Assembly: GCF_030068605.1 (NCBI RefSeq)
Contig: NZ_JASJOU010000006.1
Location: 349,127-413,126, forward strand
DNA: 64,000 nucleotides
DNA from: Xanthocytophaga agilis
GTDB taxonomy: Bacteria > Bacteroidota > Bacteroidia > Cytophagales > 172606-1
Direction: 5' to 3'
Shown: piece by piece, positions 46,656 through 55,520 of the stretch
How positions within the stretch are numbered: position 1 is the first letter of the stretch
Layout of the letters: the number at the start of each line of letters is the position of its first letter
The notes under the pieces: model-generated
What the model was told of the DNA's origin: nothing
Databases searched by the model: none
Seen by the model: the letters and a program-made list of their open reading frames with translations, nothing else
Translations under genes and position numbers: made by a program

Positions 46656-49448
46656 ATGAGTAAACGCAGAAGGAACTTTCTGGTTGTGGGTATAGGTGGT
46701 CTGGCTGTCCTTATTTTTTTATGGATAAGACCACACAAAAAGGTAGACTTCAATGCAGAGGTACGTCCTATTATAAATACCAAGTGTATTTCCTGTCATG
46801 GTGGGGTAAAAGAAAGTGGTGGATTTAGCCTGTTTTCCCGCGAAGATGCCTTAAAACCGACAAAGTCCGGTAAACCTGCAATTATACCTGGTGATCCAGA
46901 TGACAGTGAGTTTATGAAGAGGCTGGTACATGCTGATCCGGAAGAGCGCATGCCCTATCATGCAGAACCACTAAAGCCAGAAGAAATCGAAATACTACGA
47001 CAGTGGATTGCTGATGGGGCTAACTGGCAGGATCATTGGGCATACCTGAAGCCAGTAAAACCTGAAATTCCAACCATAGATACTACCTGGGGTAATAATG
47101 TTATCGATAATTTTATCTATCAGAAACTTAAAACAGTACATCTAAATCCAGCCCCACAGGCAGATAAGACTACACTTCTGCGTCGATTGAGCCTGGATTT
47201 AATTGGTTTACCTCCAACAGAAAAAGAACTGGCAGAGTTCTTGGCTGATTCAGCCGTTAATGCTTATCAGAAGCAGGTAGATAGATTGCTAGCTTCTCCA
47301 CATTTTGGAGAGCGGTGGGCTGCTATGTGGCTGGACTTGGCCCGATATGCAGACAGCCGTGGTTATGAAAAAGACCAGCCACGCAATATCTGGCGATACC
47401 GTGATTATGTAATCAACTCCTTTAATGAAGATAAACCTTTTGATCAGTTTACAATAGAACAACTGGCAGGCGATTTACTACCAAACCCAACGGAAAGTCA
47501 ACTTATCGCGACTGCCTATCATCGAAATACTACCAATAACGATGAAGGAGGTACTGACGATGAGGAGTTTCGTACAACTTCTGTGATTGATCGGGTCAAC
47601 AATACCTGGGAAGTCTGGCAGGGAACTACTATGGGATGTGTCCAATGTCATAGTCACCCTTATGATCCTGTACGGCACGAAGAGTTTTATCAATCAATGG
47701 CCTTTTTCAATAACTCCAGGGATGAAGATGTGCCAGATGAAACTCCCGTGTTAGCACAATATAAGCTTGCGGATCAGGAGAAAATAAATTCTCTGAAAAA
47801 ATGGATCAGCACTCACACCTCACCATCGGAAAAGTCTAACGGTCTTTCTGAGATTAATCAGCTATTTAGTATTGCAGAGCCAAAAATACATCCCCATACA
47901 TTTGATACATTGACCAATGCTGCTCTTATGGATGGGAAGTTTATGGGTATTGGCCATACAGGTTTTGCACGAGTTAAAAATGTTGATCTTACAGACAAGC
48001 GTCATATATTATTAAATGCGGGCTTTGGTAGTAGTGATTGTCGTTTAGAAATACGAAAAGACAAATTGAATGGAGATGTTATTGCTGAAGCTACTTTTGA
48101 AAATGAAAAGAAACCTGGAGCCTGGAGTTTTCGAAAAATGCTTATCGATCTGAAGCCAGTAAATGGAAAGCATACTCTGTATTTTATTGCCTACAATCCT
48201 AGGACTAAAAATATACAGGATTATGCAGCCTCATTTCGATGGATTTATTTTATGAATAAAATACCAGGTTCGGATCATGCCGACTTTGTTCCAATAAAAG
48301 ATACACTTCTTGCCATACTTAACCGATCAGACATAGACTACACACCGGTTATGCAGGAAAATCCAGCTAACTTTAAGCGTAAATCATTTGTATTTGAGCG
48401 TGGGAACTGGTTAACAAAAGGAAAAGAGGTGCAGCCTATTACACCTAAGTTTTTAAGTAGCTTTGCTAGTTATTCTTCAGATCGTTTGGGGTTAGCCAAA
48501 TGGTTAGTTAGTAAAGACAATTCCTTAACTGCCAGAGTAACAGTAAATAGATTTTGGGAGCAATTATTTGGGACAGGTATTGTAGAAACATTGGAAGATT
48601 TTGGATCACAGGGTGCAAAACCTTCACATCCGGAGTTATTGGATTATCTGGCTATGTCGTTTCAAACAGACTTTCACTGGAGTGTAAAAAAGCTTCTCCA
48701 ACAGATTGTTATGTCTGCAACTTATCAGCAGTCATCTGGGGCTAGTAAACTACTGATTAGCAAAGATCCTGCTAACCGATATCTGGCACGTGGACCAAGA
48801 GTTCGTCTCAGTGCTGAACAGGTTAGAGATCAGGCACTGGCAGTTAGTGGATTGCTCAGTAAAAAGATGTATGGCAAAAGCGTTATGCCCCCACAACCTG
48901 ATGGCGTATGGCAAGTTGTGTATAGTGGAGAACAATGGAAGACAAGTGATGGTGAAGATGCATTCAGACGTGCACTGTATACCTTCTGGCGACGTTCAAG
49001 CCCTTATCCGTCTTTAATGACGTTTGATGCTGCCGGACGTGAAGTTTGTGTATCGCGTCGCATCCGGACTAATACGCCTTTACAGGCATTGGTGACGCTC
49101 AATGATACAGTTTTTATCTCGGCAGCCAGAGGCCTTGCCTCCCAAATGCAATGCAGTAGAGGAAGCATATCAGATCAATTGCTCTATGGTTACAAAAGAG
49201 CCTTACTTAAAAATGGCAATACTCGAATAGCAAAAGTATTACTGAAATTGTATCAGAATGCAGATCTATACTATAAAAAGAATCCGAATGAAATTGCAAA
49301 GATTTTAGGTAGAGTTCCAGAGAAGAAACGGATTATGCAAACAGTTGGAATGAATAGTTCTGTAGATTCTGATCAAAGGCATTTAGCCTGTCTGACCATT
49401 GTTGCCAATGCCATTATGAACTTAGATGAGTTTATTATGAAGGAATGA
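46656..49448 (+). CDS. PSD1/DUF1549/DUF1553 protein with c-type heme motifs
   Basis: A Planctomycete-type cytochrome protein of about 930 residues from the ATG at 46656. An N-terminal anchor (about 10-26) is followed by a cytochrome c motif CISCH near 44-48, then DUF1549 with NNTWEVWQGTTMGCVQCHSHPYDP (a second CxxCH near 328), and a C-terminal DUF1553 (TVNRFWEQLFGTGIVETLEDFG, then RIRTNTPLQALVTLND). It would lie on the periplasmic side. First of three co-directional genes (40 and 20 bases apart). Biochemical role is unknown for the family; many members sit beside sulfatases or glycosidases, none of which is present here. Confidence 0.88.
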   Translation: MSKRRRNFLVVGIGGLAVLIFLWIRPHKKVDFNAEVRPIINTKCISCHGGVKESGGFSLFSREDALKPTKSGKPAIIPGDPDDSEFMKRLVHADPEERMPYHAEPLKPEEIEILRQWIADGANWQDHWAYLKPVKPEIPTIDTTWGNNVIDNFIYQKLKTVHLNPAPQADKTTLLRRLSLDLIGLPPTEKELAEFLADSAVNAYQKQVDRLLASPHFGERWAAMWLDLARYADSRGYEKDQPRNIWRYRDYVINSFNEDKPFDQFTIEQLAGDLLPNPTESQLIATAYHRNTTNNDEGGTDDEEFRTTSVIDRVNNTWEVWQGTTMGCVQCHSHPYDPVRHEEFYQSMAFFNNSRDEDVPDETPVLAQYKLADQEKINSLKKWISTHTSPSEKSNGLSEINQLFSIAEPKIHPHTFDTLTNAALMDGKFMGIGHTGFARVKNVDLTDKRHILLNAGFGSSDCRLEIRKDKLNGDVIAEATFENEKKPGAWSFRKMLIDLKPVNGKHTLYFIAYNPRTKNIQDYAASFRWIYFMNKIPGSDHADFVPIKDTLLAILNRSDIDYTPVMQENPANFKRKSFVFERGNWLTKGKEVQPITPKFLSSFASYSSDRLGLAKWLVSKDNSLTARVTVNRFWEQLFGTGIVETLEDFGSQGAKPSHPELLDYLAMSFQTDFHWSVKKLLQQIVMSATYQQSSGASKLLISKDPANRYLARGPRVRLSAEQVRDQALAVSGLLSKKMYGKSVMPPQPDGVWQVVYSGEQWKTSDGEDAFRRALYTFWRRSSPYPSLMTFDAAGREVCVSRRIRTNTPLQALVTLNDTVFISAARGLASQMQCSRGSISDQLLYGYKRALLKNGNTRIAKVLLKLYQNADLYYKKNPNEIAKILGRVPEKKRIMQTVGMNSSVDSDQRHLACLTIVANAIMNLDEFIMKE

Positions 49449-49488
49449 TGGAATTGAGATCTAAAAAATACAAAGAGGGGGACATTTT

Positions 49489-50985
49489 ATGAATCCATTA
49501 TTTTTAGAAGCTATTCAGCGTCAAACTGAATATATGACCCGTCGGCATTTTCTTTCAAAATGTACTACGGGTATTGGAGCTATGGCCTTAGCATCTTTGA
49601 CAGGGTGTTTTGCAGACAAAAAGTCGTCACAGGAACAAGTATCCGGTATTGTAAGAGATTTATCAAGACCGTTTGCCCCTCTCCCATCTCATTTCGCACC
49701 CAAAGCCAAACGCGTCATCTTTTTGCATATGGCTGGTGCACCCTCTCAGTTGGAGTTATTTGACTACAAACCTGAGCTTCAAAAACTAGATGGACAGTTA
49801 TGTCCTCCTTCACTGTTGGAAGGAAAGCGATTTGCTTTTATCAAGGGTGTGCCTAAAATGTTGGGACCACAAGCCCTGTTTAAGCAGTATGGACAATCTG
49901 GTACATGGGTATCTCATCATTTACCAGAATTTGCCAGTATGGTAGATGATGTTTCATTTCTGAAAGCTATGCACACAGACCAGTTTAATCATGCTCCTGC
50001 TCAACTGCTGATACAAACTGGTAATGCCAGGTTAGGAAGACCGAGTATGGGAGCATGGGTTACGTATGGACTAGGATCTGAAAATGAAAACTTACCAGGG
50101 TTCATTGTATTGCTCTCAGGAGGAAAAGCACCTGATGCTGGCAAAGCAGGTTACGGGTCTGGATTTCTGCCAACAGTATATCAGGGAGTAGAATGCCGTA
50201 GCAAGGGTGAGCCAGTACTATATGTAGCTAATCCGGAAGGCATGGATAGGGATTTGCGAAAAGCCTCTTTACAAGCTATCAATGATATAAATCGCATCCA
50301 ACATGAAGAAACTGGTGATCCGGAAACAATCTCCAGAATTTCTCAATACGAGATGGCATTTAAGATGCAGATATCAGTACCTGAGGTGATGGATATTAAG
50401 GACGAACCTCAATGGGTTCATGAAATGTATGGAACTGAACCCGGAAAATCTTCTTTTGCTAACAATTGTCTGTTAGCTCGTAGACTAACCGAACGGGGAG
50501 TACGTTTCGTACAACTCTTTGACTGGGGATGGGATTCACATGGCAATGATCCGTCAAATGCATTGGACAAAGGTTTTTCTACGCTGTGTCATAACATAGA
50601 CAAACCCATTACTGCGTTGCTGAAAGATTTGAAAATGCGTGGGCTATTGGATGAAACGCTGGTTGTATGGGGAGCAGAATTTGGTCGCACTCCAATGCAG
50701 GAGAACCGGGAAGGAAAACAAATGGAGTTTAAAGGAAGAGATCATCATACTGAAGCATTCACAGTCTGGATGGCTGGAGGAGGTATAAAGTCAGGATACA
50801 CACATGGAGAAACCGATGAAATCGGATATTATGGAATCAAAGACCGAACAGATATCTATGATCTCCAGGCTACTATTCTACATTGTTTGGGCTTTAACCA
50901 TGAAAAGCTTACCTATCCATTCCAGGGACGAAATTTTCGTCTGACAGATGTACATGGAAAAGTAATTACAAAAATTTTAGCGTAA
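49489..50985 (+). CDS. DUF1501 exported protein (sulfatase-like fold)
   Basis: A 498-residue protein with a twin-arginine motif, TRRHFLSK (Arg18-Arg19), followed by LTGC (Cys40), so it may be a Tat-exported lipoprotein. Family blocks are VIFLHMAGAPSQLELFDYKPEL, LFDWGWDSHGND and VWGAEFGRTPMQENREGKQMEFKGRDHHTEAFTVWMAGGGIK (in part: GAEFGRTPM and GRDHHTEAFTVWMAGGG), which correspond to alkaline-phosphatase-like metal sites. It is the second gene of the operon, always paired with a PSD1 protein in this family. A GAGGGGG ribosome site is seen before the ATG. Confidence 0.9.
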   Translation: MNPLFLEAIQRQTEYMTRRHFLSKCTTGIGAMALASLTGCFADKKSSQEQVSGIVRDLSRPFAPLPSHFAPKAKRVIFLHMAGAPSQLELFDYKPELQKLDGQLCPPSLLEGKRFAFIKGVPKMLGPQALFKQYGQSGTWVSHHLPEFASMVDDVSFLKAMHTDQFNHAPAQLLIQTGNARLGRPSMGAWVTYGLGSENENLPGFIVLLSGGKAPDAGKAGYGSGFLPTVYQGVECRSKGEPVLYVANPEGMDRDLRKASLQAINDINRIQHEETGDPETISRISQYEMAFKMQISVPEVMDIKDEPQWVHEMYGTEPGKSSFANNCLLARRLTERGVRFVQLFDWGWDSHGNDPSNALDKGFSTLCHNIDKPITALLKDLKMRGLLDETLVVWGAEFGRTPMQENREGKQMEFKGRDHHTEAFTVWMAGGGIKSGYTHGETDEIGYYGIKDRTDIYDLQATILHCLGFNHEKLTYPFQGRNFRLTDVHGKVITKILA

Positions 50986-51005
50986 CAATCCGATTTACAT
51001 TCTAC

Positions 51006-52469
51006 ATGTTTACCATAACACCAATTTTAGGACAGATTGAAAATACACCTGAATGGGTCTTATTTCTGGGCCGGTTCCATCCTCTGATTGTCCATTTTCC
51101 TATTGGAATGGTGATTATGGCAGCTATTATTGAAGTGTTTGCCAGATCTCCCAAATTACAATCATTACGGGAAGCCAATAGCTTTATTCTGTTATGGGGA
51201 GCACTAGGTGCCACAGTAGCTTGTATAGCAGGTTTTATGTTATCAAAAAGTGGTGGCTATGACAAAGAATCTCTTAAAACACATGAGTGGCTGGGTTATG
51301 GCGTCGCTGCTTCGTGCTGGTTTGCGTATTTTCTAAAACGAAGCCAGACTACTATTCTACATAAGATCTATACTCCTATTTTTACAGGCTGTGTATTTCT
51401 TATTTTTGCGGCAGGGCACTATGGTGGCAACCTGACACATGGGTCTGACTATCTGACACAATACATGCCTCAACCTATTCGGTCACTAGCCGGGCTTCCT
51501 GTTCAGAAAAAAGAAAAACAAACTACCCGGAAAATTACAGACATTAATCAGGCACTGGTATTTGAAGATTTAGTACAACCTGCCTTGGAGCAAACCTGTA
51601 TTAGTTGCCACAATCCAGAGAAACAAAAAGGAGATTTGCGTATGGATACACCTGAGATGCTTCTAAAAGGTGGCAAGAATGGTCCTATTCTGGTCGCTGG
51701 TAAAGCTGAAGATAGTGAAATGATTAAAAGAATACACCTACCACTGGAAGATGATGATCATATGCCTCCTAAAGGCAAAACGCAGCTAAGCGACAATCAG
51801 ATGGCAATGCTTATATGGTGGATTAATCAGGGTGCGTCTTTTAATAAAAAGATTTCAGATTTGACAGTTAGTGAAGATATGAAGCCTGTACTCGCATCTT
51901 TTATAAGTGGGGGAAATACTGAGAACAAAGAAGATAAGCCTGCCATAATTAATGTTCCTAAGGCGGATGCGAGAGCAATAGATGCATTAAGAAAAATAAA
52001 TGTATTTGTAATGCCTATTGCTCAGGAAAATAATTTACTTGAAATCAGTTTCGTTAATGTCAAGACTTTTACAGATGAAAAGGCCACTTTATTATCACCT
52101 GTTTCACAGCAGACCATCTGGCTTAAAATGAGCCACCTCGCCATTGGAGAAAAAACAATTGCAGAAATTGGTAAATTTAATAACCTGACTCGATTACATT
52201 TGGAGTATACCAACATTACAGATCTGGATTTGAAAAAAATCGGAAAACTAAGCTCACTGGAATACTTAAACCTGATAGGTACTTCAGTCTCAGATATAGG
52301 TCTGAAAGAACTTACTTCTTTAAAAAAACTCAAGAAGCTATACCTATGGCAGACCAAAGTGACTCCACAAGGAGCTGTCGAATTACAAAAAGTATTACCT
52401 GAGACAGAAATTAATCTGGGAGATGATACTATATCTGGCACAGCCAGATTAATTTCTGAGAAGAAATAA
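51006..52469 (+). CDS. DUF2231 membrane / c-type cytochrome / leucine-rich-repeat fusion
   Basis: A 487-residue three-part protein. An N-terminal membrane part (about 15-165, DUF2231-like, with FHPLIVHFPIGMVI and several helices) is followed by a Planctomycete-type cytochrome c domain with CISCHNPEKQKGDL (near 198-202) and DDDHMPPKGK. The C-terminal part (about 360-480) is made of leucine-rich repeats such as LTRLHLEYTNITDLDLKKIG and LEYLNLIGTSVSDIGLKEL. The heme domain faces the periplasm. The last gene of the operon, it may bring electrons or anchor the exported partners. The fusion is unusual. Confidence 0.8.
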   Translation: MFTITPILGQIENTPEWVLFLGRFHPLIVHFPIGMVIMAAIIEVFARSPKLQSLREANSFILLWGALGATVACIAGFMLSKSGGYDKESLKTHEWLGYGVAASCWFAYFLKRSQTTILHKIYTPIFTGCVFLIFAAGHYGGNLTHGSDYLTQYMPQPIRSLAGLPVQKKEKQTTRKITDINQALVFEDLVQPALEQTCISCHNPEKQKGDLRMDTPEMLLKGGKNGPILVAGKAEDSEMIKRIHLPLEDDDHMPPKGKTQLSDNQMAMLIWWINQGASFNKKISDLTVSEDMKPVLASFISGGNTENKEDKPAIINVPKADARAIDALRKINVFVMPIAQENNLLEISFVNVKTFTDEKATLLSPVSQQTIWLKMSHLAIGEKTIAEIGKFNNLTRLHLEYTNITDLDLKKIGKLSSLEYLNLIGTSVSDIGLKELTSLKKLKKLYLWQTKVTPQGAVELQKVLPETEINLGDDTISGTARLISEKK

Positions 52470-52552
52470 GCAACCAGCATCTTACAAGAGTAGGTGTATA
52501 AAACATTTTAATTTTTTATATCGTATTCTTACAAATAATTGAATGCTAACCA

Positions 52553-52585
52553 TTTGATAGTTCCCAATTTGTATTACTATCTTTG
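52553..52585 (+). promoter_or_regulatory. Bacteroidetes-type promoter of the SGNH gene
   Basis: TTTG (52553-52556) and TATCTTTG (52578-52585) are 21 bases apart, a full -33/-7 consensus, 56 bases before the ATG at 52641. Confidence 0.65.
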
Positions 52586-52640
52586 CCCGCTAAACACAAA
52601 CACTTATTTGGTGTTTTGGATAAAGATTGAATAAATTGGT

Positions 52641-54182
52641 ATGATCAAACCATTAAGACCTCTATTACTGCTTATTTACATTGCCGTATTTCTTGCAATT
52701 GTACTTACTCTTCTGCCTCCTGAGATCCGTATCTATGATACATTGACATTTCGTTCGTTTTCATTAAGGAGTCTGATCGAGAAGCCAAAGGATACATATG
52801 CTGATATTTCAGCAATTACCTCTCAGCTCTCAACAACTGATTCTCTGGTTACTCAGGCATCTTCTACAGAGAAGATAGATACTCAAAAAACAGTGCTGGA
52901 CACTGTAAAAGCACTGAATCTACCTGTAGAGAGTCAGTACAGGCTTCAATTCCCTGAAGAGGACACAACAGTGATGAATAATTTCTTCGCTGCATTAAGA
53001 GAGTCATCTGGCACACAATTGATTCGTGTGTTGCATTATGGAGATTCACAGATTGAAGGGGATCGTATTTCATCCTATCTCAGAAGCCGGCTTCAGCAGC
53101 GTTTTGGCGGGTGTGGTGTAGGTCTTGTCCCTTTGCTTGATGTAGTAGGGAGCCGGATGTCAATAGCTCAGTACTCAGATCCTGAATGGCAAAAATTATT
53201 TGTGTATAGCAATGGATATAAGAAAGCTGATGCAGATAGCTATGGTGTAATGGGTGCTGTTTTCAGGTATTCAAGTGCTAATCGATCTGCAAAGAATGAA
53301 TATTTTGCTATGAAGATAGACACCATTCGGGATACTTCCCAACACGCAATTTATATACCTCGCAAAGATCCTGGAGTATTGGTTTCCTATGCTGAATTAA
53401 AGAGAGGATATCCAAAGGACAAACAGGCTCAGGTACTAAAAATCTTATACCGTAATCCACAAGCCCCTTTTCAGGTAACAATTCAGGAAGGTTTTGATAG
53501 CACGCAATATGCCAGGTTAGACACTTCCTCTCAGTTTCATATCTATTCTCACCGACTAAAGAAAGATTTTGATAAGTTAACGCTTACCTTTAGAGGTACT
53601 CCTAGTCCGGATTTGTATGCCGCCTGTCTGGATTGTGAACGAGGAGTCGCTGTAGACAATATTCCTTTTAGAGGAAGTTCTGGGGTGGACTTCACGCGTA
53701 TGAATAAAAGCCTATTAGGGGCTCAGATTAAAGCCTTGAATGTACGGATGATTATTCTCCAGTTTGGTGTAAATATAGTTCCCTATGTACAAAAGGATTA
53801 TTCGTGGTATGAACAATCTTTATCCCGACAGTTAAAGCTATTCAAGGAACTAGCACCCAATGCATCTATCCTGGTTATTGGTGTTTCGGATATGTCACAT
53901 CGGGAAGGAGAATCCTATGTATCCTATCCAAATATTGAGAAGATTAGAGATGCACAGCGAAAAGCAGCATTTAAGGCCGGTTGTGCATTCTGGGATACAT
54001 ATGTGGCTATGGGTGGAAAGAACTCTATGCCTAGTTGGGTATTTGCCAAACCTGCCTTGGCTAAGCATGATTTCATACACTTTACTCCTAAAGGCGCAAT
54101 GATTATCAGCGAGATGCTTTACAAGGCATTGATTCGCGAATACGAATTATATAGAACGTCTGTTAGCACTGTTGTTCAATAA
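52641..54182 (+). CDS. Membrane-anchored SGNH/GDSL-type hydrolase
   Basis: A 513-residue protein with one N-terminal helix (about 8-26). The catalytic block VLHYGDSQIEGDRISSYLRS is near 130-150 (Ser in GDS), and the C-terminal block KHDFIHFTPKGAMIISEML holds the DxxH pair near 475. Family relatives remove or transfer O-acetyl groups on polysaccharides or peptidoglycan, often beside an MBOAT acyltransferase, but none is present here. Substrate unknown. It ends at the shared terminator 54181-54233. Confidence 0.75.
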   Translation: MIKPLRPLLLLIYIAVFLAIVLTLLPPEIRIYDTLTFRSFSLRSLIEKPKDTYADISAITSQLSTTDSLVTQASSTEKIDTQKTVLDTVKALNLPVESQYRLQFPEEDTTVMNNFFAALRESSGTQLIRVLHYGDSQIEGDRISSYLRSRLQQRFGGCGVGLVPLLDVVGSRMSIAQYSDPEWQKLFVYSNGYKKADADSYGVMGAVFRYSSANRSAKNEYFAMKIDTIRDTSQHAIYIPRKDPGVLVSYAELKRGYPKDKQAQVLKILYRNPQAPFQVTIQEGFDSTQYARLDTSSQFHIYSHRLKKDFDKLTLTFRGTPSPDLYAACLDCERGVAVDNIPFRGSSGVDFTRMNKSLLGAQIKALNVRMIILQFGVNIVPYVQKDYSWYEQSLSRQLKLFKELAPNASILVIGVSDMSHREGESYVSYPNIEKIRDAQRKAAFKAGCAFWDTYVAMGGKNSMPSWVFAKPALAKHDFIHFTPKGAMIISEMLYKALIREYELYRTSVSTVVQ

Positions 54183-54233
54183 AATACAAGTGTTCAGATG
54201 CTATATAAATAAGCATCTGAACACTTGTATTTT
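54181..54233. terminator. Bidirectional terminator between SGNH and Dabb genes
   Basis: A perfect 22-bp stem (54181-54202 / 54212-54233) with a 9-base loop lies between two convergent stops. Confidence 0.9.
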
Positions 54234-54624
54234 ATTGTGCCCAATAATCCACTACACAGGCTTTTTCGAGGTAAGGCTTCACATATTTTTCTCCAAATTC
54301 CTTATGAGCCGGGTGTGGAAGATAGGCATCCCGATCTTTTTCCGAATCAAAAGTGAGCAGGAAACAGTGAGTGAAGCCTTGATTTAAGCCTTCCGGACTA
54401 TTATTGAGGCCAAACTCAAGACCTTTGATCTCTTTTATTTTATTTGCCAGAGTAGTGAATGCTTTCTCTACCTCTTTGATTTGTTCAGGGGTAGTGCTGT
54501 CTTTAAACTTAAATAAAACTACATGTCTTAATACTTTGGGATTTTTCTTCATAGTCTGACTATATAGAGAAGTTGTGACACAAAAAGATAGGAAACTGAG
54601 AACAAGCAAAAAGAAATATTTCAT
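54232..54624 (-). CDS. Exported Dabb (stress-responsive alpha/beta barrel) protein
   Basis: A 130-residue protein with a signal peptide (about 1-24). The Dabb fold is clear: HVVLFKFKDSTTPEQIKEVEKAF (in part: LRHVVLFKFKDS), then a central strand GFTHCFLLTFDSEKDRDAYLPHPAHKEFGEKY (in part: DRDAYLPHPAHKEF), ending VVDYWAQ. Such domains dimerise. The role of exported members is unknown. Convergent with the SGNH gene, whose terminator it shares. Confidence 0.85.
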   Translation of the reverse strand: MKYFFLLVLSFLSFCVTTSLYSQTMKKNPKVLRHVVLFKFKDSTTPEQIKEVEKAFTTLANKIKEIKGLEFGLNNSPEGLNQGFTHCFLLTFDSEKDRDAYLPHPAHKEFGEKYVKPYLEKACVVDYWAQ

Positions 54625-54778
54625 ACAGTAAAGGTGATAAAAGTGATTGGATAAACTATCTGTGAAAATAACATCTTTCTCCGGGTAAAACGCTATCGCT
54701 GGACTTTTATAAAAGAGCTACATCAGGTTTGTATTTACATACGAATAAATGCTGCTCGTTTTTTACTAACTTTCGGGC

Positions 54779-55396
54779 ATGTTTATTGAACCACATCTAG
54801 GAAAATACCATCGAGATAAGAATCTGCGTACCACAGGGTGGATTGAGGTTATCTGTGGGTCAATGTTTTCGGGTAAGACAGAAGAGCTAATCCGCCGATT
54901 GAACCGAGCCAACATTGCACGACAGAAGGTAGAAATCTTTAAGCCTGCTATTGATACGCGTTACCATGATATAGATGTGGTCTCCCATAACTCCAATTCC
55001 ATTCCAAGCACTCCTATTAGCACGCCACAAGAGATATTTTTATGGACCAGTAATTGTGAAGTAGTAGGCATTGACGAAGCTCAGTTTTTTGATGATAGTC
55101 TGGTAGAAGTTTGTGTTACTCTTGCCAATACTGGAAAACGTGTAATAATAGCCGGACTTGATATGGATTTTCAGGGTAGACCATTTGGCAGTATGCCTGC
55201 TCTCATGGCTGTTGCCGAATTTGTTACAAAAGTTCATGCTATTTGTGCCGTATGTGGTAGTGTTGCCTCCTATTCATTCAGGTTAAATGCCTCTCAGGAA
55301 AGAGTCTTATTAGGAGAAACAGACAGTTATGAAGCTCGTTGTCGCCGTTGTTATAATGAGGGAATGTTGGAGCAGGAGCGTAAACGCAAACTATAA
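54779..55396 (+). CDS. tdk: Thymidine kinase (type II)
   Basis: Phosphorylates thymidine in nucleotide salvage. The 205-residue protein has the P-loop GSMFSGKT (27-34), the Walker B-like [10 protein letters not shown] (about 96-105), and the zinc-binding Cys pairs CAVCG and CRRCY near 156 and 189. All conserved blocks are intact. It is a single gene with a short upstream gap and no clear terminator. Confidence 0.96.
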   Translation: MFIEPHLGKYHRDKNLRTTGWIEVICGSMFSGKTEELIRRLNRANIARQKVEIFKPAIDTRYHDIDVVSHNSNSIPSTPISTPQEIFLWTSNCEVVGIDEAQFFDDSLVEVCVTLANTGKRVIIAGLDMDFQGRPFGSMPALMAVAEFVTKVHAICAVCGSVASYSFRLNASQERVLLGETDSYEARCRRCYNEGMLEQERKRKL

Positions 55397-55520
55397 TACT
55401 AGAAAGCTTTTATACATTTTCAATGGCCAGGATAGAAAGTTATTGTATTTCTTGTATGAAGAATTTAATTAAAATACTTTGGCAGGGTTAATACATCTTT
55501 TCATCTTCTATCCGGATCAC

